Below the pieces are notes generated by a model. The model was not told the origin of the DNA. It made no database searches and was given only the letters and a program-made list of their open reading frames with translations. 64,000 nt of DNA from Allomuricauda sp. ARW1Y1 (GTDB lineage: Bacteria; Bacteroidota; Bacteroidia; Flavobacteriales; Flavobacteriaceae): positions 310,001-374,000 of the forward strand of contig NZ_JACBZU010000001.1 of assembly GCF_013407935.1 (NCBI RefSeq), given 5' to 3'. Of the stretch, positions 8,696 to 16,750 are shown in pieces (positions within the stretch are counted from its first letter, which is position 1; every line of letters starts with the position of its first letter). Position numbers and translations under genes: made by a program.

Positions 8696-9433
8696 TCACT
8701 GTTTTTCTATCTTGCTCTGTAAGGCAAAGTATGCCCGTTTGGATGCCTTTTCCTCTGCCTTTTTCTTGGAGGTGGCCCTTGCTTTGGCCAACATCCGGTC
8801 GCCAATGGTAAGTTTTACGGCAAAATGTTTGAGTTCATCATTCCCTGTATCCTCGTACACATGGTAATTAAAGGACTTTTTCTCTTTTTGGCACCATTCT
8901 ATCACCAAACTCTTGTAACTGATGACCTTGCCTTCCAACTGATCGATGTCCACATAGGGCTCTATCACGCGCTCGTCGATGAACTTTTCGCAATAGGTGT
9001 AGCCCCTGTCCAAATAAATGGCGCCAATCAACGCCTCGAACACATTCCCGTGGATATTTTCCCCAAAATGTTCTTTAGGGATACGGCTTTCCACATATTT
9101 TAAAAGTCCCAAATCTTTGCCCAGTTCGTTCAGGTGCTTTCGGCTGACTACCTTGGACCGCATTTTGGTCAGATATCCCTCATCCCCTTCGGGCACTTCA
9201 TTGTACAGATATTTTGAAATGATGGTACCCAACATGGAATCTCCCAGAAATTCCAACCTTTCGTAGTTGATAGGGTTTCCATCATCGTCCTTTTTGTTCA
9301 TGGAACGATGCAGAAATGCCGTTTTGTAAATGGTCAGATTCTTGGGTTTAAAGCCAAGGATTCTTTTCATACCCAAAAAAAAATCCCCATCCGAGTTGGG
9401 ATGGGAATTGAATATTTTGGAGGTGAGTTTCAT
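8696..9433 (-). CDS. rnc: Ribonuclease III
   Basis: Double-strand-specific endoribonuclease for rRNA processing and mRNA decay. The catalytic signature ERLEFLGDS is at about residues 58-66, and the second acidic cluster lies in NVFEALIGAIYLDRG. A double-stranded RNA-binding domain occupies the C-terminus, ending ATSKKKAEEKASKRAY. It has 245 residues. It starts 9 bp downstream of the fabF stop, in an operon with fabF; a 105-bp gap separates it from the IPExxxVDY gene. Confidence 0.96.
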   Translation of the reverse strand: MKLTSKIFNSHPNSDGDFFLGMKRILGFKPKNLTIYKTAFLHRSMNKKDDDGNPINYERLEFLGDSMLGTIISKYLYNEVPEGDEGYLTKMRSKVVSRKHLNELGKDLGLLKYVESRIPKEHFGENIHGNVFEALIGAIYLDRGYTYCEKFIDERVIEPYVDIDQLEGKVISYKSLVIEWCQKEKKSFNYHVYEDTGNDELKHFAVKLTIGDRMLAKARATSKKKAEEKASKRAYFALQSKIEKQ

Positions 9434-9442
9434 GTTACAAAA

Positions 9443-10693
9443 CTACCCTAATTTTTTGAATAAAAGACAGGCGTTGTGTCCTCCAAAGCCAAAAGTGTTG
9501 CTCATGGCCACCTTTACCTCCCGTTCTTGAGCCTTGTTCAAGGTCAAGTTGAGGGATGGATCTATTTGATCGTCTACCGTGCTGTGGTTAATGGTCGGGG
9601 GCACCGTATTGTGCTCCATGGCCAAAATGGAGGCAATCGCCTCAATGGCCCCGGCCGCTCCCAGCAAGTGTCCGGTCATGGACTTGGTAGAGTTAATGTT
9701 GATTTTTGGTGCATGGTCCCCAAATACTTTGGATATGGCCTTAAGTTCGGCCACATCTCCCAATGGTGTCGAAGTACCATGTGTATTGATGGCATCTACA
9801 TCCTCTGGGTTCAATCCAGCGTTCTGCAAACAGTTTTCCATTACTTTTACCACACCAATACCTTCTGGGTGAGGGGCGGTCATGTGATAAGCATCGCTAG
9901 AAAGACCTCCACCGAGCACTTCGGCATAAATCTTGGCTCCGCGTGCTTTGGCATGTTCGTACTCCTCGAGTATAAGCGCTCCGCCACCTTCGCCCAATAC
10001 AAAGCCATCCCTTGTGGCATCGAAAGGTCTTGAAGCCGTTTCAGGGCTATCGTTTCTGGTGGAAAGGGCATGCATGGCATTGAATCCGCCCATACCTGCT
10101 ATGGTCACTGCCGCCTCGCTACCTCCGGTAACAATCACGTCGCAATGTCCCAATCGGATATAGTTCAGTGCATCGATCATAGCATTTGCTGATGAGGCAC
10201 AAGCAGAAACCGTGGTATAGTTAGGGCCCATAAATCCATGTTTGATGGAAATGTTCCCCGGTGCGATGTCTGCAATCATTTTTGGGATAAAGAAAGGATT
10301 GAAGCGCGGTGTACCGTCACCTTCGGCGTAACCGATTACCTCGTTTTGGAAGGTTTCCAATCCGCCTATTCCAGCGCCCCAAACAACTCCTACCCTAAAC
10401 TTGTCCACAACGTCCAGGTCAATTCCAGAGTCCGCAATGGCCTCGTCCGAAGATACTAGGGCGTATTGGGCAAATCTATCTAGTTTTCTTGCCTCTTTCC
10501 TATCGAAGAAATCCATTGGGTCGTACCCTTTAAGCTCGCATGCGAACTTGGTCTTGAATTTTTCGGTATCGAAATATGTAATGGGGGCAGAACCGCTCTT
10601 ACCGGTCCGTAGTCCTTCCCAATAAGCTTTCAAATTGTTACCTATAGGGGTTAACGCTCCCATTCCGGTAACTACAACTCGCTTTAACTGCAT
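9443..10693 (-). CDS. fabF: 3-oxoacyl-[acyl-carrier-protein] synthase II
   Basis: Condensing enzyme of fatty-acid elongation, 416 residues. The active-site cysteine is C165 in TVSACASSANAM, with the two histidines in NTHGTSTPLGD and MTGHLLGAAG forming the usual Cys-His-His triad. The gene follows acpP by 100 bp on the minus strand, with a stable hairpin between them, and is followed closely by rnc. The chain-elongation role follows from family and context. Confidence 0.97.
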   Translation of the reverse strand: MQLKRVVVTGMGALTPIGNNLKAYWEGLRTGKSGSAPITYFDTEKFKTKFACELKGYDPMDFFDRKEARKLDRFAQYALVSSDEAIADSGIDLDVVDKFRVGVVWGAGIGGLETFQNEVIGYAEGDGTPRFNPFFIPKMIADIAPGNISIKHGFMGPNYTTVSACASSANAMIDALNYIRLGHCDVIVTGGSEAAVTIAGMGGFNAMHALSTRNDSPETASRPFDATRDGFVLGEGGGALILEEYEHAKARGAKIYAEVLGGGLSSDAYHMTAPHPEGIGVVKVMENCLQNAGLNPEDVDAINTHGTSTPLGDVAELKAISKVFGDHAPKININSTKSMTGHLLGAAGAIEAIASILAMEHNTVPPTINHSTVDDQIDPSLNLTLNKAQEREVKVAMSNTFGFGGHNACLLFKKLG

Positions 10694-10730
10694 TGAACTA
10701 TTTTTTTACCCTTTAGACGTTAATTATAAA

Positions 10731-10770
10731 AAAAATTATCCATGCGATAACAACCACATGGATAATTTTT
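10731..10770 (-). terminator. Hairpin in the acpP-fabF gap, probable partial terminator
   Basis: Inverted repeat AAAAATTATCCATG (10731-10744) against CATGGATAATTTTT (10757-10770), read on the minus strand after the acpP stop and before the fabF start. Both arms end in A/T runs, so it resembles an attenuator that would let acpP outproduce fabF. Inference from structure and gene order only. Confidence 0.6.
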
Positions 10771-10794
10771 AATCTTTAGCGATATATCATATAA

Positions 10795-11028
10795 TTACTT
10801 AGCTTCTTCTATATAGCTAATGGCCTGACCCACAGTGGCGATGTTTTCTGCTTGGTCATCTGGTATCTGAATATCAAATTCTTTCTCAAACTCCATGATA
10901 AGTTCAACAGTGTCCAAGGAATCCGCTCCTAAGTCGTTGGTAAAGCTGGCTTCCGCTACAACTTCGTTTTCATCCACACCTAGTTTATCAACGATGATAG
11001 CCTTTACTCTTGATGCAATGTCTGACAT
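10795..11028 (-). CDS. acpP: Acyl carrier protein
   Basis: 77-residue acidic carrier of growing acyl chains. The phosphopantetheine attachment serine is S37 in [12 protein letters not shown]. Length and composition are normal. First gene of the acpP-fabF-rnc run. On the minus strand, a TATTTTTG sequence (11062-11069 on the plus strand as CAAAAATA) fits the flavobacterial -7 box, placing a transcription start about 30 bp upstream of the ATG; no clear TTTG partner is seen at the usual distance. Confidence 0.97.
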   Translation of the reverse strand: MSDIASRVKAIIVDKLGVDENEVVAEASFTNDLGADSLDTVELIMEFEKEFDIQIPDDQAENIATVGQAISYIEEAK

Positions 11029-11190
11029 AATTATTGTGGTTTTAAAAATTTAAATCGTTGGCAAAAATATAAAACTTTGGATTAAATACACTATTTGACG
11101 ATAAAATGTGACGTAAATTAAAGTTCTTAAAATACTGTACCTTACTTTAGCCATCGTAATTTAATTTAAAATCCCGTCAATTCCTAACGA

Positions 11191-11754
11191 ATGAAACGAA
11201 TTGTAATCTTTGCATCGGGCAGTGGCTCCAATGCCGAAAACATTATTTCCTTTTTTAGCGAAAAACCCCAAGCAGAGGTGGTGGCAGTGCTCACCAATAA
11301 GAGTACCGCCAAGGTGCTCGAACGTTGTGACCGTATGGGAGTACCTGGATTTTATTTTAACAAACCCGCTTTTAGGGAATCCGATGCGGTTCTGCGCCTT
11401 TTGAAAGGTTTGGAGGCAGATCTGGTTGTTTTGGCCGGCTTTCTTTGGAAGGTCCCTTCCTATCTTATCGAAGCATTTCCCAACAAAATCATCAACATCC
11501 ACCCTGCTTTGTTGCCCAAATATGGCGGAAAGGGCATGTATGGAGATAGAGTGCATCAAGCCGTAAAGGCAAATCAAGAAACCGAAACGGGAATCACCAT
11601 TCACTATGTCAACGAAAACTACGATGAAGGCGCCATCATCTTTCAGGCGAAAACCAAAGTTGACCCTTCAGACACTCCAGAAACCATTGCCCAGAAAGTC
11701 CATCAATTGGAATATGAGCATTTCCCAAAAGTGATAGAAAAAGTATTGTCCTAA
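11191..11754 (+). CDS. purN: Phosphoribosylglycinamide formyltransferase
   Basis: Transfers a formyl group from 10-formyl-tetrahydrofolate to GAR, the third step of purine synthesis. The 187 residues match the family. The phosphate loop GSGSN is at residues 10-14; catalytic N102 and H104 lie in NIHPALLPKYGG and the aspartate is D145 in DEGAII. Its stop codon overlaps the start of the RNase H gene by one base, so the two are probably co-translated. It is divergent from acpP. Confidence 0.96.
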   Translation: MKRIVIFASGSGSNAENIISFFSEKPQAEVVAVLTNKSTAKVLERCDRMGVPGFYFNKPAFRESDAVLRLLKGLEADLVVLAGFLWKVPSYLIEAFPNKIINIHPALLPKYGGKGMYGDRVHQAVKANQETETGITIHYVNENYDEGAIIFQAKTKVDPSDTPETIAQKVHQLEYEHFPKVIEKVLS

Positions 11755-12389
11755 TGGCCAAGAAAAAGAAATTTTATGTGGTTTGGAAGGGAAAGCACCC
11801 GGGCATTTTTGAGTCTTGGGCAGATTGCAAGGCCCAAATTGACGGCGTAAAAGGTGCGCAATACAAATCGTTCGCCACTTTTGAGGAGGCCAAAAAGGCC
11901 TTTAACGGCAATTATTTGGAATACAAAGGCAAATCCAAGGGCAAAAGCGAACTAAGTCCCGAGGAACTTTTAAAAATCGGCGAACCCAATTACAATTCCA
12001 TTGCCGTAGATGCCGCCTCGAGCGGAAACCCCGGAAAGATGGAATACCGCGGCGTGGACACCAAGACCAAGCGGGTTCTTTTTCATCAAGGTCCGTTTGA
12101 GCAGGGGACAAGCAATGTAGGCGAATTTTTGGCATTGGTGCACGGACTTGCCTTTCTACAACAAAAAAAGAGCGACCGCATTCTTTACTCCGATTCCCGA
12201 ATCGCCATTGGTTGGGTGCGCAAGAAAAAGTGTGGCACCAAACTGGAGAAAACCGTTAAAAATGCCCAGCTTTTTGAACTGATCGAACGGGCGGAACTTT
12301 GGCTCAAAAAAAATAGGTTCAACACCCCAATTGTGAAGTGGGAAACCAAGGCTTGGGGAGAAATCCCTGCCGACTTTGGCAGAAAGTAA
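11754..12389 (+). CDS. Ribonuclease H with N-terminal viroplasmin-like domain
   Basis: Degrades RNA in RNA-DNA hybrids. Residues 5-50 (FYVVWKGKHPGIFESWADCK, then FEEAKKAF) form the hybrid-binding viroplasmin-like domain. The RNase H fold follows, with the four acidic residues visible as D86 (AVDAASSGNPG), E124 (NVGEFLAL), D147 (YSDSRIAIGW) and D207 in the C-terminal EIPADFGRK. The family normally has a DGS-type first motif; here it is DAA. 211 residues. It overlaps purN by one base. Confidence 0.92.
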   Translation: MAKKKKFYVVWKGKHPGIFESWADCKAQIDGVKGAQYKSFATFEEAKKAFNGNYLEYKGKSKGKSELSPEELLKIGEPNYNSIAVDAASSGNPGKMEYRGVDTKTKRVLFHQGPFEQGTSNVGEFLALVHGLAFLQQKKSDRILYSDSRIAIGWVRKKKCGTKLEKTVKNAQLFELIERAELWLKKNRFNTPIVKWETKAWGEIPADFGRK

Positions 12390-12486
12390 CCTGTCTTCGT
12401 GCGGATATTTCCATTTTTTCATAATTGGAACGCCCTTTGTACAAATTGGAAAGGGTAAACCGTATATTTGCACCAAAATTTAGGGA

Positions 12487-13413
12487 ATGGGTAAATTACT
12501 GATTGTGGGAACCATGGCTTTCGATGCCATTGAAACACCGTTCGGGAAAACTGGCAGAATACTGGGGGGCGCAGGAACCTTTATAGGTTTGGCCGCTTCA
12601 CAGTTTGATATTGACTCTGCCATCGTATCCGTTGTGGGTGACGACTTTCCACAATCTTACATGGATATTTTAAAGAACAAGGACATTGACCTTAGCGGCG
12701 TGGAAGTTGTAAAGGGGGGCAAAACATTTTTCTGGGAAGGAAAATATCATAACGACCTCAACTCACGGGACACTTTGGCCACCGAGCTTAATACCTTGGC
12801 CGATTTTAACCCTATTGTTCCCGACCATTATACCGATGCCGATATTGTGATGTTGGGTAACCTACATCCCTATATTCAGTTGAGTGTAATTAATCAGATG
12901 GAAAAACGACCAAAACTTATAGTTTTGGATACCATGAACTTTTGGATGGACAATACTTGGGACGATTTGATGAAGGTGATTTCCAAAATAGATGTGATTA
13001 CCATTAATGACGAGGAAGCAAGACAATTGACCAACGAGTATTCCTTAGTGAAGGCTGCGGCCAAAATTCAGGAGATGGGCCCCAAATACGTAGTGATCAA
13101 AAAAGGGGAACACGGAGCACTTTTGTTTCATAAGGAGCAAATTTTCTTTGCCCCGGCGCTTCCTTTGGAAGAGGTGTTCGATCCCACGGGAGCAGGTGAT
13201 ACCTTTGCCGGTGGCTTTGCAGGCTATTTGACCGAAGCAGGGAATATCTCTTTTGAGAGTATGAAAAATGCCATCATCCACGGCTCCAATTTGGCGTCGT
13301 TCTGTGTGGAACGCTTTGGTACCGAACGGATGGTGGATCTAAAAAAGAGCGAGGTGGATGGCCGCCTGGCTCAGTTTAAGGAGTTGACACAGTTCAATAT
13401 TGAATTAACATAA
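12487..13413 (+). CDS. PfkB-family carbohydrate or nucleoside kinase
   Basis: 308-residue ribokinase-fold kinase. The glycine-rich N-terminal motif is GGAGTFIGLAAS and the ATP/catalytic signature is DPTGAGDTFAGGF near residue 237, with the catalytic aspartate in GAGD. The family includes ribokinase, adenosine kinase and fructokinase, and the exact substrate cannot be fixed from sequence. TATATTTG at 12463-12470 is a good -7 box just before the gene. It lies between purine genes, which hints at a nucleoside or ribose substrate, but this is only inference. Confidence 0.9.
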   Translation: MGKLLIVGTMAFDAIETPFGKTGRILGGAGTFIGLAASQFDIDSAIVSVVGDDFPQSYMDILKNKDIDLSGVEVVKGGKTFFWEGKYHNDLNSRDTLATELNTLADFNPIVPDHYTDADIVMLGNLHPYIQLSVINQMEKRPKLIVLDTMNFWMDNTWDDLMKVISKIDVITINDEEARQLTNEYSLVKAAAKIQEMGPKYVVIKKGEHGALLFHKEQIFFAPALPLEEVFDPTGAGDTFAGGFAGYLTEAGNISFESMKNAIIHGSNLASFCVERFGTERMVDLKKSEVDGRLAQFKELTQFNIELT

Positions 13414-13446
13414 ATGTTTGCCCTGAGAATTTCGGGGCATTTTTTA
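13414..13446 (+). terminator. Terminator after PfkB kinase
   Basis: TGCCC...GGGGCA hairpin followed by TTTTTTATT directly after the kinase stop codon and 12 bp before purF, so purF probably relies on read-through or its own nearby promoter. Confidence 0.65.
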
Positions 13447-13457
13447 TTAGGTTTATT

Positions 13458-15356
13458 ATGAGTGATCCCATTAAGCACGAATGCGGAATATCATTGATCC
13501 GTTTGCTTAAACCCTTGGAGTACTACAAAGAAAAGTACGGTACAGCTTTTTACGGCGTAAACAAGATGTACCTAATGATGGAGAAGCAGCACAACCGCGG
13601 ACAGGACGGTGCCGGTTTTGCGAGTATCAAAATGGATATGGAACCCGGGGAACGGTACATGAGCCGTGTACGATCGGCCGAGCAACAGCCCATTCAAGAT
13701 ATCTTCGCCCAGATCAACAATCGCATCAATACCGCTTTAAAGCAAAATCCCGATCGGGAAGATGACGTGGCCTGGCAGAAAAAGAACATCCCATACATCG
13801 GAGAACTTTTGATGGGACATGTTCGCTACGGAACTTTTGGAAAAAACAGCATAGAGAGCGTACACCCATTTTTGAGGCAGAACAACTGGATGCACCGTAA
13901 CCTTATTGTGGCCGGAAACTTTAACATGACCAATGTTGATGAGCTCTTCGGAAATCTGGTGGAATTGGGACAGCATCCCAAGGAAAAGGCCGACACTGTA
14001 ACGGTGATGGAAAAAATTGGCCATTTTTTGGATGATGCCGTTGCCAAACTTTACAAACAGATCAAAAAAGAAGGTTATACCAAAAGAGAGGCCTCAGCAC
14101 TTATCGCCGAACGATTGAACGTAGCCAAAATCTTAAGAAAAGCCTCCAAAAACTGGGATGGCGGTTATGCCATGAGCGGACTTATAGGGCATGGGGATGC
14201 GTTTGTGATGCGGGACCCTGCGGGAATCCGTCCGGCCTATTACTATCAAGATGACGAAGTGGTGGTTGTAGCATCAGAACGGCCTGTGATCCAAACCGTT
14301 TTCAATGTAAATTTTGAAGATGTGCACGAGTTGAACCCCGGTCATGCTGTAATCATCAAAAAAAGTGGTTCCATGGCCTTGAAACAGATTTTGGAACCTA
14401 CGGAGCGTAAAGCATGTTCTTTCGAACGCATCTATTTCTCACGTGGTAGCGATAAGGAAATCTATCAGGAACGAAAAAAACTGGGGAAATTGGTTTTTCC
14501 AGAAATCCTGAAGTCCATCGACAATGATTTGGAGAATACTGTATTCTCCTACATACCCAACACCGCGGAAACGTCGTTCTTTGGAATGGTGAAGGAAGCA
14601 CAGAATTACCTCAACAAGAAAAAGGAAGAGCAGATTCTGGCGATGGAAGGCAATATCGATAGAGACGAGCTTCACCGAATCCTCGCCATCCGCCCGCGTA
14701 TTGAAAAAGTGGCCATTAAGGATGCCAAACTTCGAACTTTTATTACACAAGACAGTAGTCGTGATGATTTGGTAACCCATGTTTACGACATTTCCTATGG
14801 TTCCGTAAAAAGCACGGACAATCTTGTGATTATCGACGACAGTATTGTTAGAGGTACCACACTGAAGCGTAGTATCCTCAAAATTTTGGACCGATTATCA
14901 CCAAAGAAAATCATAGTAGTGTCCTCGGCTCCACAAATCCGCTATCCGGATTGTTACGGTATCGATATGGCCAAACTGGAAGATTTTGTAGCCTTTAAGG
15001 CGGCAAAGGCACTTCACGAGGATCACGGCACCACCCATTTGATCGAAGAAATCTACCATAAGTGTGTGGCCCAGACCAAGGCACCGAACAAAGAGGCCAT
15101 CAATCATGTCAAGGAGTTCTATGCACCTTTCTCGGCCAAACAGATTTCCAAAAAGATTGGAGAAATCCTGTGCCCCGAAGGCATCAATGCAGAGGTTGAG
15201 ATTATCTATCAAACCATTGAAGGGCTTCACAGCGCCTGTCCTAAAAACTTGGGTGACTGGTACTTTACCGGAAACTACCCAACTCCAGGAGGAAATAGGG
15301 TGGTCAATAAGGCTTTTATCAACTTTTTTGAGGGTAAGAACGAGCGTGCCTATTAA
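13458..15356 (+). CDS. purF: Amidophosphoribosyltransferase, long Bacteroidota form
   Basis: First committed enzyme of purine synthesis, making phosphoribosylamine from PRPP and glutamine. The glutaminase nucleophile is C9 in KHECGISLI, so a short N-terminal stretch must be removed for it to become terminal. Glutaminase motifs MGHVRYGTFG and NGNFNMTN-like AGNFNMTN follow; the PRPP-binding site VIIDDSIVRGTT is at about residues 455-466. At 632 residues it is about 130 longer than the E. coli enzyme, with added segments after residue 75 and at about 375-440 (coiled-coil-like, KKKEEQ). Three small RNA-like genes follow. Confidence 0.93.
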   Translation: MSDPIKHECGISLIRLLKPLEYYKEKYGTAFYGVNKMYLMMEKQHNRGQDGAGFASIKMDMEPGERYMSRVRSAEQQPIQDIFAQINNRINTALKQNPDREDDVAWQKKNIPYIGELLMGHVRYGTFGKNSIESVHPFLRQNNWMHRNLIVAGNFNMTNVDELFGNLVELGQHPKEKADTVTVMEKIGHFLDDAVAKLYKQIKKEGYTKREASALIAERLNVAKILRKASKNWDGGYAMSGLIGHGDAFVMRDPAGIRPAYYYQDDEVVVVASERPVIQTVFNVNFEDVHELNPGHAVIIKKSGSMALKQILEPTERKACSFERIYFSRGSDKEIYQERKKLGKLVFPEILKSIDNDLENTVFSYIPNTAETSFFGMVKEAQNYLNKKKEEQILAMEGNIDRDELHRILAIRPRIEKVAIKDAKLRTFITQDSSRDDLVTHVYDISYGSVKSTDNLVIIDDSIVRGTTLKRSILKILDRLSPKKIIVVSSAPQIRYPDCYGIDMAKLEDFVAFKAAKALHEDHGTTHLIEEIYHKCVAQTKAPNKEAINHVKEFYAPFSAKQISKKIGEILCPEGINAEVEIIYQTIEGLHSACPKNLGDWYFTGNYPTPGGNRVVNKAFINFFEGKNERAY

Positions 15357-15461
15357 CCCAAAATGGCTTAAAAAAGCCTGAAAATGTACACTTTATCGAT
15401 GAATCCCGTAGAACAGCGTCTTTTTATACGACCAGCAAAGAGCAATCCTACTTTAGTAACT

Positions 15462-15536
15462 GCCATAGCATAAGTAGGTTAAGTTCATGGTAAGATTTGG
15501 GGCAAAAAAGGTGGAAGCTATTCCACCTTTTTTATT
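15462..15536 (+). ncRNA. Predicted small RNA, copy 1 of a tandem trio
   Basis: About 75 nt. The core runs from GCCATAGCATAAGTAGG to GATTTGGGG (15462-15502) and is followed by a perfect 13-bp terminator stem, AAAAAAGGTGGAA against TTCCACCTTTTTT (15504-15533), with a GCTA loop. A -7-like box TACTTTAG (15449-15456) ends 6 nt before the conserved start. CCAT at 15463 and ATGG at 15487 can pair to close a 20-nt loop. No gene on this strand follows, so it is not a leader. I do not recognise the family. Confidence 0.65.
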
Positions 15537-15681
15537 TTCCATACTTCTCAAAGCCCTAGCAATTAAGTTGGTTTTCTTGATATTTGTCAATTATTGGGAT
15601 TCAACATACACTTCAACCCATTTACAGGAGTTTCGTCTAAAAGCTTACGCAAGAAATAATCCTCCGCCTTACTTTTGGAGG

Positions 15682-15755
15682 ACCATAGCATAAGTAGGTT
15701 AAGTTCATGGTAAGATTTGGGGAAAGAAGGCGGAGCATGCTCCGCCTTCTTTATA
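15682..15755 (+). ncRNA. Predicted small RNA, copy 2 of a tandem trio
   Basis: The core (15683-15722) is identical to copy 1 over 40 nt. The terminator is a different, perfect 30-nt palindrome, AAAGAAGGCGGAGCA and its complement (15723-15752). The -7-like box is TACTTTTG at 15670-15677, 5 nt before the conserved start. The sequence between copies 1 and 2 is unrelated, so only core, -7 box and the existence of a terminator are kept. Confidence 0.65.
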
Positions 15756-15874
15756 TTTGACTACCAAGGTTTTATCCATTTTATCGATGAACTGCACTAT
15801 TTCTTTTTCTTCAAAAAAGTAAAATATTTTTTAAAACCCTTTGTTATTTCTCACAATACCAGTATTTTAGTCTC

Positions 15875-15951
15875 GCCATAGCATAAGTAGGTTAAGTTTA
15901 TGGTAAGATTTGGGACGAAAAGGGTGAGGACTTCCTCGCCCTTTTCTATTT
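15875..15951 (+). ncRNA. Predicted small RNA, copy 3 of a tandem trio
   Basis: The core differs from the other two by one base (C to T just before ATGG) and ends GGGAC. The terminator stem is GAAAAGGGTGAGGA (15917-15930) against TCCTCGCCCTTTTC, with one G-U pair, then a T-rich tail. This copy has the best promoter: TTTG (15840-15843), a 19-nt spacer, then TATTTTAG (15863-15870), the flavobacterial pattern. It is convergent with the sod terminator. Confidence 0.67.
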
Positions 15952-15967
15952 TGAAAAAATTCGAAAC

Positions 15968-15999
15968 AAAAAAGCCGTGCACTTGGTGCACGGCTTTTT
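15968..15999 (-). terminator. Terminator of superoxide dismutase gene
   Basis: AAAAAGCCGTGCAC..GTGCACGGCTTTTT hairpin, 20 bp past the sod stop codon on the minus strand. Confidence 0.85.
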
Positions 16000-16019
16000 A
16001 TTTATGAATGAACTAGTTA

Positions 16020-16628
16020 CTATTTACTAGCTGCATAATTTTCGGAAACCTTGTCCCAATTAATCACATTAAAGAATGCTGCAATGTAATCCGGTCTTAG
16101 GTTTTGGTAGTGCAAATAGTATGCATGCTCCCAAACATCCAAGCCCAAAATTGGGTATCCCTCACAAGCTACTCCGGGCATAATAGGGTTATCTTGGTTT
16201 GGAGTGGAGCAAACTTCCAATTTACCGCCTTTGTGCACGCACAACCAAGCCCATCCAGAGCCAAACTGTGTAGCTGCAGCATTGGAGAATTTTTCTTTAA
16301 AGGCATCGAAGGATCCAAAAGCCTCATCAATCGCGGAAGCCAATTCACCGGATGGTTTTCCGCCTCCGTTTGGGGACATTACTTCCCAGAACAGGCTGTG
16401 GTTAAAAAATCCGCCTCCATTGTTCCTCACGGCTCCGTTGGACATGTCCAAATTGGAAAGAATATCCACGATTCCCTTCCCTTCCAAGTCAGTTCCTTCA
16501 ATGGCACCGTTCAGTTTGGTGGTATATCCATTGTGGTGCTTGGTATGGTGGATTTCCATGGTTCTAGCGTCTATATGAGGTTCCAACGCATCGTATGCAT
16601 ACGGTAATTTAGGTAATTCAAAAGCCAT
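16020..16628 (-). CDS. Superoxide dismutase, Mn-type signature
   Basis: Converts superoxide to oxygen and hydrogen peroxide. The metal ligands are visible: H27, H77 (FFNHSLFW), D164 and H168 (DVWEHAYY). G73 and Q145 (TPNQDNPIM) match the outer-sphere pattern of Mn enzymes rather than Fe enzymes, though metal choice in Bacteroidota can be flexible. 202 residues, no signal peptide, so cytosolic. A monocistronic gene with its own terminator, divergent from the AddA-like gene. Confidence 0.95.
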   Translation of the reverse strand: MAFELPKLPYAYDALEPHIDARTMEIHHTKHHNGYTTKLNGAIEGTDLEGKGIVDILSNLDMSNGAVRNNGGGFFNHSLFWEVMSPNGGGKPSGELASAIDEAFGSFDAFKEKFSNAAATQFGSGWAWLCVHKGGKLEVCSTPNQDNPIMPGVACEGYPILGLDVWEHAYYLHYQNLRPDYIAAFFNVINWDKVSENYAASK

Positions 16629-16750
16629 AATTATCTTGTTTTTTTAGGTTATTAATCTATTCCTGTAAAAATACGGATTTTAACATTTATATTCCGCTAA
16701 AACCATGTTAACATGAGGTAAGGAATCCTTATTTTGCAGGAAAAACGTTT

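Noticed and set aside
15487-15693. Short ORFs starting MVRFG in all three small-RNA copies (68 residues in copy 1)
   Set aside because: The ATG lies in the conserved core, but the frames diverge at once, run through the terminator stems and differ in length, so coding is unlikely.
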